A stretch of DNA of 64,000 nt from Mallotus nudiflorus (lineage: Eukaryota; Streptophyta; Magnoliopsida; Malpighiales; Euphorbiaceae). Location of the stretch: positions 62,001 through 126,000 of the forward strand of contig CANTUR010000923.1 of the NCBI GenBank assembly GCA_947683625.1, given 5' to 3'. Both the position numbers and the translations under genes were made by a program. The notes beneath the pieces are model-generated. The model saw only the letters and a program-made list of their open reading frames with translations, was not told the origin of the DNA and ran no database searches. Positions within the stretch are counted from its first letter, which is position 1. Every line of letters starts with the position of its first letter. Below are positions 44,401 to 55,194 of the stretch, piece after piece.

Positions 44401-46380
44401 GGCATCTAATGTCTTTGTGGCAAGTATTATTCCTATTTGTTACTTGGATGGTTAGGTTTTGCTTAATCCGGGCGCCACACATTCTTTTGTATCCCCTGTG
44501 TTTGCTTCGAAGTTATGTTGGCAAGCTTCAAGGATGGCTTTTCCTTTGTCTATCGCCACTCCTCTAAGTGATTCGTTGGACACCGATGTTGTTCTTTCTA
44601 GTTGTCCAATGTTCATCAGAGGTAGAGAATTACCAGCAAAATTAGTGTTATTGGATGTGATGGAATTCAATGTGATTTTAGGTATGGATTGGTTGTCTCA
44701 ACATTATGCCATTATGGATTTTCAGAGTAAAGAAGTGATTTTTAGAATTCGAGATGAAGAAGAATTTAAGTTTATGAGTGATAAGAGTTTTGCACCTCAG
44801 AATCTCATCTCTGTTATCATAGTTAAGAAGATACTAAGAAAGGGTTTTCAAGGATATTTGGCATTAGTCAGGGATACTTTAGTAGAGAAGTTGTTACTCA
44901 TAGATGTTCCTATTGCCTTTGAGTTTCTTGATTTTTTCTTGAGGAGTTGCCAAGTTTACCACCTCACAGAGAGATTAAGTTCTGTATAGATGTGCTTCCA
45001 AACACTACTCCTATTTCGATGTCACCCTACAAAATGGCTCCTACAAAGTTGAAAGAGTTGAAGGAGTAGTTGCAAGAATTGCTAGATAAAGGTTTTATTT
45101 GACCCAGTGTTTCTCATTGTGGTGCACTAGTCCTATTTATGAGGAATAGGGATGGTACCCTAAGATTGTGCATAGACTACAGAGAGCTGAATAAGGTGAC
45201 AATGAAGAATAAGTATCCTCTCTCGAGGATAGATGATTTGTTTGATCAACTTCAGGGTGCACAGTTCTTTTCTAAGATTGACTTGAGGTCGGGTTATCAT
45301 AAGTTGCGGATCAGTGAAGCTGATGTTCTTAAAATGACATTCTGCACTCGATATGGCCACTATGAGTTTCTGGTAATGTCATTTGGGTTGACTAATGCAC
45401 CAGCTGCTTTTATGGATCTGATGAACAAGGTATTCAGACCATTTATGGATCAGTTTATGGTAGTTTTAATTGATGATATAGTAGTGTATTCGAAGAGCAT
45501 GGAGGAGCACATATCTCACTTGAGGACTATACTACAGACACTGAAAGAATATTAGCTTTATGCTAAATTCTCTAAGTGTGATTTCTGGTTGGAGAGTGTT
45601 GCATTCCTTGGACACGTTGTGTCTAAAGATGATATCCAGGTTGATCCATAAAAGATTGAGGCAGTGTCTGAGTGGCTTAGACTAACTACAGTTATAGAGA
45701 TTCATAGTTTTCTAGGTTTAGCTGGGTATTATAGGAGATTTGTGCAAGATTTTTCTAAAATTACAGCTTTTATGTCTCGCTTGACTCAAAAGAATGTGAA
45801 GTTTGAGTGCTTAGATGCTTGTGAGAATAATTTTCAATTATTAAAGGAGAAGTTGACCATAGCTATAGTTTTGGGTTTGCCTAATGGAATAGATAAGTTC
45901 ACTGTGTATTGTGATGCCTTTGGAGTTGGCCTAGGTTGTGTGTTGATATAGAATGGTAGGGTGATAGCTTATGCTTTGAGGTAGTTGAAGAAGCATGAAC
46001 AGAATTATCCTATCGACAACCTAGAGATGGTTACAGTGATCTTTACTCTTAAGATTTGGAGACATTATCTATATGGGGTGACTTATGAGATTTTCATTGA
46101 TCAAAAGGGCTTTAAGTATATTTTTCAGTAGAGAGATCTGAATTTGAGGCAGAGGAGATGGTTAAAGCTCCTGAAGGACTATGATTATTAGATTCTTTAT
46201 CATCCAGGAAAGGCTAATATGGTAGTAGATGCCTTGAGTAGGAAGTCCTTAGGTAGTCTTGTATACATCAGTATGGAGAGGAGACTGTTGATCCAAGAGT
46301 TGCATCAATTAATGGATCAAGGTCTGATGATGAAGATGAGTAGATCTGATGGATTGTTAGCTCAGTTCAGAGTTTGATCT
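44400..46380 (+). pseudogene. G2 protease, reverse transcriptase and RNase H
   Basis: Protease: LNPGATHSFVSPVFASKL at 44459 (active-site Asp changed to Asn), then FNVILGMDWLSQHYAIMDF. RT: DGTLRLCIDYRELNKVTMKN, SRIDDLFDQLQGAQFFSKID, EFLVMSFGLTNAPAAFMDLM; the active site VVLIDDIVVYSK keeps both Asp (about 45457-45492). RNase H, about 45890-46200: FTVYCDAFGVGLG, RVIAYALR, LEMVTVIFTLKIWRHYLYG. Stops occur at about 45067, 45099, 45553, 45648, 45949, 45982 and 46129. The 45139-45555 stretch is open for 138 codons. Confidence 0.9.
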
Positions 46381-47810
46381 GTGCTGAGAGATAAGATTAA
46401 GGTAGCTCAGGGCCGAGATCCTATTCTTATAGAGCTTGCAGAGAATATTCATGCAGGGAAGTTCATTGATTTCACACTTGATGATAAATGTGTTTTATGG
46501 ATCAGTAGTAGGTTGTGCATTCCTGATGTGGATAATTTGAGAGAAAAGATCATTGAGGAAGCACTTTCTATAGCCTACAACGTACATCCGGGTGTCACTA
46601 AGATGTACCAAAATATTAGAGACTTGTGCTGGTGGGATGGATTGAAGAAGGATATAACTAATTTTGTTGCTAAGTGTTTGACATGTCAGCAAGTGAAAGC
46701 TAAACATTAGAAGCCTTCTGGGAAGCTTTAGCCACTTCCTATTCCTAAGTGGAAATGGGAGAGAATTGCTCTGAATTTTATGGTTGGTTTACCTCAATTT
46801 AAGGATGGATACAATTCCATCTGGGTGATTGTGAACAGGTTAACCAAGTCTGCTCATTTCTTACTTGTGAAAGCCACCTATTTTGTAGCTAGACTGGCGA
46901 AGCTGTATGTTAAGCATATTATGTGCCTTCATGGAGTACCTGTGTCTATTGTATCTGATAGAGGTTCAGTGTTTACCTCTCATTTTTTACAGAAGTTACG
47001 GAAGCGATGGGCACCAGGCTTGATTTTAGTACTGGTTTTCACCCTCAGACAGATGGTTAGTCTGAGAGGATGATCCAGACACTTGAAGATATGTTGAGGA
47101 TGTGTGTATTGGATCTGGGAGGTAGTTGGGATGATCATTTACTGCTTATGGAGTTTGCATATAATAACAGCTACCATAGCATTATTGGGATGGCACCATA
47201 TGAGGCTTTGTACAGAAGGAAGTGTAGATCCCCTTTAAGTTGGGATGAGTTTGGGGAGAGAGCATTGATTGGACCTGAGATGGTTCAGGATGCCGTTGAG
47301 AAGGTTACTGTGATCAAAAGGAGGTTAAAGATCGTAATTAGTAGACAGAAGAGCTATGCGGACCCGAGATGCATAGATATGGAATTTCATGTTCGAGATT
47401 ATGTGTTTTTGAAGGTGTCTCCTATGAAGGGTGTGATGAGATTTAGCAAGAAGGGTATGCTAGCACCGAGATATATTGGACCATTCAAGATTCTAGAGAG
47501 AGTGGGCACGGTTGCATATCGGTTGGCTTTTCCTCCGATTTTGTCTCAAGTGCATCTAATGTTCTATATCTCGATGTTGAGGAAGTATATTTTAGACCCT
47601 TCATATGTGTTACAGCCTGATAGTGTGGAAGTGAATGAAGACCTGACGTTTGAGGAGGAACCTATTGCGATTGTAGACTATCAAGTTCATCAGTTGCGTT
47701 CGAAGCAAATTCCAATGGTTAAGGTGTTGTGGCGAAGCAACAATGTGGAGGAACATACTTGGGAGACTAAAGCAGAGATGCAAGCTTTTTATCCTTATCT
47801 CTTACCTTAA
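46381..47810 (+). pseudogene. G2 integrase and chromodomain
   Basis: Zinc-binding part 46560-46700: HPGVTKMYQNIRDLCWWDGL, FVAKCLTCQQVKAKH. Core: WVIVNRLTKSAHF (46822-46860; the first catalytic Asp is Asn), VSIVSDRGSVFTSHF (second Asp kept), then a frameshift near 46995-47070, and MIQTLEDMLRMC (Glu region). The 47070-47810 frame is open for 246 codons: GSWDDHLLLMEFAYNNSYHS, RYIGPFKILERVGTVAYRLA, LSQVHLMFYISMLRKYILDP, and the chromodomain near 47650-47800 (SKQIPMVKVLWRSNNVEEHT, WETKAEMQAFYPYL). The group II-type chromodomain is the main evidence for the Tekay lineage. Confidence 0.92.
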
Positions 47811-47854
47811 TGATTCTTGTTTCTATTCTTTTCTTTAAATTTGAGGATGAATTC

Positions 47855-47871
47855 TTATAAGGAGTAGAGAT
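47855..47871 (+). other. Polypurine tract of G2
   Basis: ATAAGGAGTAGAGAT just before TGTAAAGACCC. This is the position and composition expected for plus-strand priming, with one T interrupting the purines. Confidence 0.75.
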
Positions 47872-48117
47872 TGTAAAGACCCAGTTGTAGACTCCCAATT
47901 TCGGGATGACATATTTTAGATGCAGCAAAGGACTCTAATGATGAAAATGTCTTCGATGCTTAATTTTTAAAAAATTCTAAGGGCTTTTAAAGGAAGAATT
48001 TAATGTTTTCAAGTACTAAATTGTAAAGTTCTTTTTAGGACCTAATTGCAAAATATAAATTTTTCAGGGGCTTTTTTGTAATTAAATGTTAAAAAAAAGT
48101 GCGCATTGGAATTCCAT

Positions 48118-48177
48118 AATTTCGATCGGAATTATGTAATTCTGATCAGGATTGTACAATTCCGATCGGAATTGAAC
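48118..48177. repeat. Three 20-bp tandem repeats, each a palindrome
   Basis: Units start exactly at 48118, 48138 and 48158: AATTTCGATCGGAATTATGT, AATTCTGATCAGGATTGTAC, AATTCCGATCGGAATTGAAC. Each holds an inverted repeat around GATC. The third lies within a perfect 18-bp palindrome, CAATTCCGATCGGAATTG (48157-48174). They lie about 190 bp upstream of the TATA box of this solo LTR, where promoter-proximal U3 repeats are common. Confidence 0.9.
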
Positions 48178-48362
48178 TCTTCCATTTTCCTATTTCTAAT
48201 TATTCCAATTTAGTGTTTTAGGTGGTTTAAATTTCCTAATTAATTCAATCCTAAATTGGTTTAAACTTCCTAATTAATTTAATTCTATTTGGTTCAAAAT
48301 TCCTAAATACACTTTAGGAATGAGAATCACATTAGGATTAGGATTAGGTTTCCTAGTTCCAC

Positions 48363-48370
48363 TATAAAAG
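48363..48370 (+). promoter_or_regulatory. TATA box of the 47886-49978 solo LTR
   Basis: TATAAAAG in the context CCACTATAAAAGGGG, followed by a long purine-rich leader. A good match to plant core promoters. Confidence 0.65.
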
Positions 48371-51300
48371 GGGAGCTCGGGGAGGAAAAAAAAGAGGGGA
48401 GAAAAAGAGAGGAAGAGCGTAGGAAAGAAGGAGAGGAGAAGAGGGAAAATTGTGATTCTATTCTTCTTATATTTATTTTTAATAAAAAATTCTTTTAATT
48501 CATCAATTAATTCAGGACTTATGAAGAATTTTTAAGGACAAAGATTCGAAGAATTATTAAGAACGGTGAATCACAAATCTGAGGAGCACCTTAAATCATC
48601 CATAAACATATCATATTCTTCTATTCTTCTTTTATTTATTTATTTCTTCAATTATTTTACATTATTATTTTCACTTATTTTTTAGCTATTATCATGATTT
48701 ATTCATTAATTATTATTTTATTTTATGTTTTGTGATGATTGTGGAGGAAAACGCATGGCGATCATATGAGGGAGATGAATTTCATTAGAAATCCACAGAA
48801 GACTATGGATAAAGCCTCATAGAGACTTAGTTTCTAGGGTTTTTTTTATTTTTTTATTTTTATGTTTTATTTTATTAATTATTTTAGGAACTAATGTAAT
48901 AGCCTTAATAGTGGAAATAGTAATAAAATTATGCCTGTGGTTGCATGTTTATTTTGATTGAATAAGTTAGTAAAATTAGGTTTTAATTTGATAATCATTT
49001 AAAATCAATGGAGGAAGTAGATTAATTTAGGTTGCATGTTAATAAAAATTAGGGTTTTAGTAACGATTAATAATTATTTGTTTGATCTTATTTAATTGTT
49101 TCTTTTATGTTTTTAGTTGTTTTTGGGTTTTATTTATTATTTTTGTGTGTTTTGGGCCTTAAGCCCACTTTAGATCTTGATTTGTTTACTTTAGCCCATC
49201 TCACTTAATAATTAAATAGGTTTAATTAATTAAAATATATTTTTAGGTTCATAATTAATTAGATTTTAGGTTAGAAATATCCTTAGGCCCATTTAGTTAA
49301 TTAGACATAGGTTCATCTAATTTAATTTAATTAATTTAGACTTAGCCCACTTAATTTAAGCCTTCTTTCATAATTTGTAGATTTAAGATCATTATTTAAT
49401 TAAAACATGTAGAATTAAGCCTATTAATTTAAATACCTTCATAACATGTAGAATTAGGCCCATTTTTAGAATTAAAATTAGTAGACTTAGGTTCATTTAA
49501 TTAAAATAAAAAGGAATAAGGTCTTGAGGTTCACTTATATTTAAAACATGTAGACTTTAGCACATTTAATTAAAATCCATGTAGATTAGACTAACTTAGG
49601 GATTATGGGATTTATTGAATGCATTATTTACTTGTATATTTCATGATTAGTTTGCCTTGGAGTTGATTGTTTTAGGGTTTATATAAAATTTCATGTAAAT
49701 AGAGAATAAAATAGTAATTCATAAAGTAATTCTAAATGAACATAAGACTGAAAGAAGTTGGTATTCCGTATTCAGAATCTCCTGGTTATGGATCTAGTTT
49801 TCTTTTAGGGAATCGAGTACCACCTTTTCGATTTGTCCTAGTTATTACCCTGGGTGGCGACTTCTCATCTCCACGCCATGTCTTTGTGACAGTGGTTAGT
49901 GTGTTCTCTAAAGCCCTGAGTTCAAATAGTGCCACGGTTGCTAAAATCTTAGACGTGCACTAAACCCCGTCATCTACACCAGTATTTTAAATAAAATAAA
50001 ATTATTTTGGGATATGCAGTATTAATAATTTTAAATTTTATTTATATATTTTTTATCGTTAATTGTTAATATTATTTACGTATTTTATTCTGAGAAATTA
50101 TTTACGTAAAAAATAATTTATTTTATGTGGGATGAATATTATTATTATTATTGTTAAACATTGTTATTATTATCATTGTTATTGTTGTTGTTGTTGTTAT
50201 TGTTGTTGTTGTTATTATTATATTTTATTTTTATTAAATTTGATGGAGGGCATTTTAGTAATTTCATAAATAAATAAAAAAATATATATAAAAGTCAATT
50301 TTTTTGGGGTGAACCTTACCTTCTCTCACCTTTTTTTTCTTCTTCCACCGTCACTCTCTTCCAGTCATTGCCGGACCGCCTCAGCTGCCACCGACGACTG
50401 CTATTGACCTTAGGCGTTCCTAGCTACCGTCCGCCGCCAACAGAGCCACCAAAAAGCCGTTACATCATTGGAAAATGAAAGAGGCCGAAAGGGGAAGCTT
50501 CTACTTACTGGCGAGATTCCGGCCACCCTAACTCATCGGACCAGAGTCGTTCGAAAGCTTTTCATCCAGTGACTCCATTTTCGAGCTCTATTTAAGCTTA
50601 AATTCTCTATATTTTTAGATATCTTCAAGTTTTAGTTTATGTGATTTTGGGTTTTTGATTTTTTTGAACTTGATAATGTTTGATTCGTGAAAACTTTCTT
50701 CACAAATGTTGTTTGTTGTAGCTCAAGCTTCTCAAATATAGTTTTTGTGATTTTTTGGAATTAATTTGAAATTTGGTTAATTTTTTATTATTTTAATATT
50801 AAATATTTAATTTTTGATAACTATGTTAATTAATTATTTTTATTGAAAAATTAGTTTAATTTGTGTTTTTAATGTGAGTTAATAATTTTAGAATATTAAA
50901 AATAATTTTTGGTGAATTTATATAATTTTTGAGAATATTAATTATATTATGTATATTTTGTATTATTGAGTTAATTGTGTATTTTTGTGATAATTATAGT
51001 TTAATATTATGTTTTAGATGGTTTTAGAATTATTTAGAGTATTAAAATGAATTTTATAAGTTATTTACTATTTTTAACTAATTAGTACTAATTTTCAAAA
51101 ATTATATTCTAATAATATATTATTTACTAAATTGGTGATTAAATGGATTTTTAATAACTTTTAATATATATTTATGCTATTTAAGCTATTTGAATATATA
51201 AAAGTGAATTTTTACTATTTCATGTTGAATTTATTGAAAAATTGGAATTTTAATAATATTATATTATTATTTGAGATTTTTATTTAATTATTGTGAAAAT

Positions 51301-52410
51301 AATTATATTTGGTGTTTTAATATTTAAATATATTATATTTTGGTTTTTTGAGGATATTTATGAAATTTATTGATTTTTAATATATTTATTATTTTAAATG
51401 TATTTTTGGTGAATTTGTAAATCTCAGTTGGGAATTGTGCAATTTGGGGGTCTTAACCCAAAGAGTTGTGCAATCTGTGTTAGAAGTATGTTTTTCTTGT
51501 AGGATCGGCTCTACTTTTTAGTAAAGAAATGTTCGTTTTATAGAGGAGGTTTTGCCGAAATTTTAGTAGAATTCTCGTAAAACGTGACATCGGGTAAATT
51601 ATGAATTTTCGTATTTATCTGGATTTCGTATTCCTATATCGAGTCTTTTTTAGAAGTATAAGTTAGATTTATTTTGATTTATTATTATTATTTATTTTCT
51701 AGTTGCACCGAAACCGAGGCCTATCGGATCGAGCCTATCGAACTAGTCTCAAGGAGCGCATAATTGTGAGTTATTGTTTTATATATACATCGCATATAGG
51801 ATGCATGATATTGAGTATTTATGTTTGTAATATGTATTTATGCATGATATGTTTGTAATATAAATGTTTTAGTATATGTTAGGTATATTTTTAGTATATT
51901 TTTGGTATATTTCAATTTATATGTTTGTTATATTTTCATTATACACTTAGAATATATTCAATATATTTATGGTTGGTTTTCGATATATATACTTGAAATA
52001 TATTTAGTATATTTTCGGTATATTTCTGGTATATATATGGTTTATTTCGTTGTTATGAATGTTATTATGTTTAAGTATGCATTATTTATTTCCCATATGT
52101 ATATTGAATTTTATTTGAAGGATATCAATAGAATGTGCTACCTAGTGGGTAGCACTGGGACCATGTACGTACCGGTGTGATAGATTTTAGGAATGAGTTA
52201 TTAAATCACTTGAGGTGACTTTTATTTGATTGATTGATTTTGAGATTGATGTGACTGAATAGTGTAGTTGTTGGAGCTCAGTTGAATTAGTGTCTCGGGG
52301 CTAGTCTACTATCCAAAATGGAATAAGAGAATTAATTTGGAATTAAGTGAGCCTGTATGGTTAGACAAATATTTTTTATTGAGGTTGCATATTATTAGGG
52401 TTCTATTTGA

Positions 52411-53243
52411 AATGCACATAGGAACTTATTCCGCTCCCTAAAGGAAAGAAGATGGTTGGGCGCAGGTGGATATTCACTATTAAACTTAATTCAGACAGAA
52501 GCATTAATTGATATAAAGCTTGGTTGGTAGCAAAGGGATATACTCAAAAGTATGGAATTGGCTACAAAGATATATTTGCACTAGTAGTAAAAGTGAACAC
52601 CATCAAAGTTCTTATATCCATAACTTCCAACCTAGATTGGTCGTTACAACAATTTGATGTAAAAAATGCTTTTTTTGAATGGAACCATTAATGAAAAAGT
52701 GTTCATGGACCCACCACCTGGAACAAGATGCATTGATTGAGTATGCAAACTAAAAAGGGCATTGTATGGACTCAGGTAATCACCTCAAGCATGGTTCGGA
52801 TGACTCTCAACTTTCATGAGGAAGCTCAGATATAAGTAAAGTGATATTGATCATATGGTATTCATCAAAATAAAGTTAGACAAAGTCACTACTCTAATTG
52901 TGTATATTGATGATATGGTGGTCACTGGAAATTATCCGAGTGAGACAATAATCTTACAAAGATAGTTAGTAGCTGAGTTTGAACTTAAGGATTTAGGTAA
53001 CTTAAAGTATTTTTTGAGGATTGAAGTTGTAAGATTAGCTTAAGGGATTTCCCTTTACTAATAAAAGTATATAATGGACCTACTAACAGAGATGGACATG
53101 CTTGATTGTAAGCCAGTAGAAACTCCAATTGAAGTCAACCATGGACCATCAATTTGAGGAGGTCAAGTCCTAATTGATAAAGATTAGTATCAAAGGCTGG
53201 TGGGAATGTTGATTTAGACATCTCATACTCGACTGAACATTGC
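52411..53243 (+). pseudogene. C3 reverse transcriptase piece
   Basis: Continues C3 after G2. It starts at RNLFRSLKERRWLGAGGYSL-type frames matching LVPLPK...GCRWIF of C2, then YKAWLVAKGYTQKYGIG, SNLDWSLQQFDVKNAF, CKLKRALYGLR, active site LIVYIDDMVVTGN (Val-Tyr-Ile-Asp-Asp, about 52896-52930), FELKDLGNLKYFL and RLNIA, where G3 begins. Stops occur near 52509, 52738, 52779, 52801 and 53041. It lacks the RT start, lost with the end of the G2 3' LTR. Confidence 0.88.
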
Positions 53244-53889
53244 TGTCACGACCCAAACTAGGAGTCATGATCGGCGCTAGGGAACGGGAATTCTTTCGAA
53301 TCCGGAACCCGTAGCAAGCATTAGAAAATAAAATCATACAATAATTATATAAAAGTACGACCAAATTAAAATTTTTCTGAATCAATATATAAAATAAATA
53401 CTCCAAATCCTTTTATAAATGAATACATATTCTCAGAGTATTTAATATCCAAACAAAATAATACACTTCCAATATAATAACACTACTACTGCAGTTTCTA
53501 GAATACAATTCAAAGTTCAGAATATACATTTTGCATAAAACAACCGGGACTGAAGAACACCGGCGAGGAACTCTACAACTAAGGTCTGACGATATGGAAT
53601 CTCCTAAAAAAATAATTGAGGGGGGTCAGACCTCACTGAGTGAATTATTATACTATATATACATGCAAACTAAACCATAACAATCAGGCATTCTTATATA
53701 TATATGTATATACACACATTTCACACGAATGCCAAACTTTGCTTTTATAAATATACTAAATGTAGAAAACGTTTGTTTTAATTTATGAAGGATCCATAGA
53801 ACCCTAAATAATAACAACCTCAAACAATCCCATCATCACTCTAGCCATACAGGCTCACTTGATTCCAAATAGAACACTTATTCCAATTT

Positions 53890-54165
53890 GGACAGTAGAC
53901 TGGCCCCGAGACACTAAGTCGACCGAGCTCCAGCAGTCTGGCTGTCAGTGTGATTGGCCCCGAGACACTTGGTCAACCGAGCTCCAACAATCACACTATC
54001 CATCACCTCACATCTCAATCAACCCAATAGATCATTCAATTCACTTATGGACAGTAGACTGGCCCCGAGACACTAAGTCAACCAAGCTCCAGCAGTCTGA
54101 CTGTCAGTGTGATTGGCCCCGAGACACTTAGTCAACCGAGCTCCAACAATCACACTATCTAACAT
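53890..54165 (-). repeat. Four GAGCTC units arranged as a 159-bp duplication (G3 3' LTR)
   Basis: Two copies of a larger unit begin at GACAGTAGACTGGCCCC (53891 and 54050). Each holds two CCGAGACACTAAGTCAACC-type cores followed by GAGCTCC. The same arrangement occurs in the G3 5' LTR at about 61223-61497, so it existed before this insertion. Confidence 0.88.
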
Positions 54166-55194
54166 ACCATTAATCTTAGACAAATCAATTAAATCAATTA
54201 TAATCACCCAATTTTAACTCTCACTCAATCCTTATCTACCGTACCGGTACGTACACGGTCCTAGTGCTGCCCACTAGGAAGCACGTTCTATTGATATCCT
54301 TCACTTCGAATAAATCATTCATTCGAAAAATAATTAATGTAGAACCATATTCATAATAGTAAAACCAACCATATATATATATACCAAAAATATACCCAGT
54401 ATATTTCAGGTATATATATATATATATAGTCAAATAAAATATGAAATAAACTAAAGATAAATCATTAATATAGTTAAAAACAATTTAAATGAGTAACAAT
54501 AATATAACATGCATTATCTTAAAAATATACTTAAATATGCAAAAGATATACCCTAAGTACTCAAATCATTTAATAAACCATTTATGTATAAATATTCATT
54601 TAAATACGAGTTTGTGTTTAACATATATTCACAAATATACTAAAAAGAAACCTAATTATCTAGCATGCATATATCAAAAATAAACCCTAAATATACCACT
54701 AATGTGTTAGGTTTAATTTAATAATAAAACATTTATTTATTAGGAAATAAATAAAAATATACCAAAAATAAACTTAAAAATAATTTAAGTGTAGGTTTAT
54801 AATTTAACATGCAATTATATAAGAATAAACCTAAAATCTACTGAAACTATACCTAAAGTATACTAATCATTTAATAAATTAATTATGTCTAAGTGTACAT
54901 TTTAAAACATGTGTATTTTACTCAAATGTATTAAACCTAAACCTAATTGTTTAATGTGCATATATCAAACTAACATGCCTAATTATTTAGTATGCATATA
55001 TATAAAATGCAACCCTAGAAATACCATAAATATTATAATTTAAATCCCTTTTAAAACATATAATGAAAATGAAAAATTCCAAATAAATGCACCCTATTTG
55101 CAGTGCATATATATACAGTATAATAACTCACTGGTGTGCGCTTCTCGAGACATACTCAACGGGCCTGGTCCGTTAGGCCTCGGTTCTGGCGCAG

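Larger units (their letters stand above)
47886..49978 (+). mobile_element. Solo LTR of an unrelated retrotransposon (2093 bp)
   Basis: Begins TGTAGACTCCC and ends GTCATCTACA, with inverted TGTAGA/TCTACA ends and a perfect target duplication CCAGT (47881-47885, 49979-49983). It contains three 20-bp palindromic repeats (48118-48177), a TATA box (48363-48370), a purine-rich leader (48379-48447) and a 3' GC-richer segment (~49760-49970) with TGGGTGGCGACTTCTC. The length and sequence differ from the Tekay LTRs. It may belong to a Tat/Athila-like lineage, but I cannot show that from an LTR alone. Confidence 0.85.
39833..52410 (+). mobile_element. Ty3/gypsy Tekay-type retrotransposon G2 (3' LTR truncated)
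   Basis: A near full-length element inserted in C3 integrase. It has a 3.07-kb 5' LTR, mutated primer site, gag, protease, RT, RNase H, integrase, chromodomain, polypurine tract and a 3' LTR. The 3' LTR is split by a solo LTR (47886-49978) and lacks its last ~560 bp, because a deletion joins it to C3 RT sequence. It is the best-preserved Tekay pol in the window, with a 246-codon open stretch covering the integrase end and chromodomain, but several in-frame stops remain. Confidence 0.9.
47872..52410 (+). repeat. G2 3' LTR, split by a solo LTR and truncated
   Basis: First 14 bases at 47872-47885, then the inserted solo LTR, then 49984-52410. It parallels the 5' LTR, including the putative intron (donor CATCCA|GTGACT at 50569, weakened from GTGAGT; acceptor TTTTCTAG|TTGCACC at 51702/51703), the stem-loop block, hairpin CCTAGTGGGTAGCACTGGG (52141-52159) and one GAGCTC unit. 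It stops at GGGTTCTATTTGA; the last ~560 bp present in the 5' LTR are deleted. Confidence 0.87.
31209..53243 (+). mobile_element. Ty1/copia element C3, shattered by three Tekay insertions
   Basis: Same family as C2, in plus orientation. Its pieces are the 5' LTR (31209-31422), the gag start (31540-31743), gag-protease-integrase (37865-39832) and RT (52411-53243). The gaps are filled by S1 (31744-37859), G2 (39833-52410) and G3 (from 53244). Placing the pieces against C2 gives the right order: gag breaks at the codons after PKP, integrase at the KRMYV block, RT at RLNIA. About 590 bp equivalent to C2 14575-15165 is missing at the G2/C3 right junction. The rest of C3 lies beyond the window. Confidence 0.88.

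Noticed and set aside
47070..47810. 246-codon frame as a possible domesticated chromodomain gene
   Set aside because: It is the ordinary 3' end of G2 pol, in place next to the polypurine tract. The upstream parts are broken and there is no independent promoter.
48118..48177. Regular 20-bp repeats as a possible CRISPR-like array
   Set aside because: The units are contiguous without spacers, the DNA is plant nuclear, and the array sits in an LTR promoter region.
53170..53406. Minus-strand 78-codon frame, also seen at 60538-60738
   Set aside because: It repeats because it is LTR-end sequence of G3; it runs into unrelated sequence on each side.
53859..54131. Open frame of 90 codons with a repeated DWPRDTKSTELQQS peptide in the G3 LTR
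   Set aside because: It is the antisense reading of the GAGCTC tandem units in an LTR. The repetition comes from the DNA repeats, and nothing supports translation.
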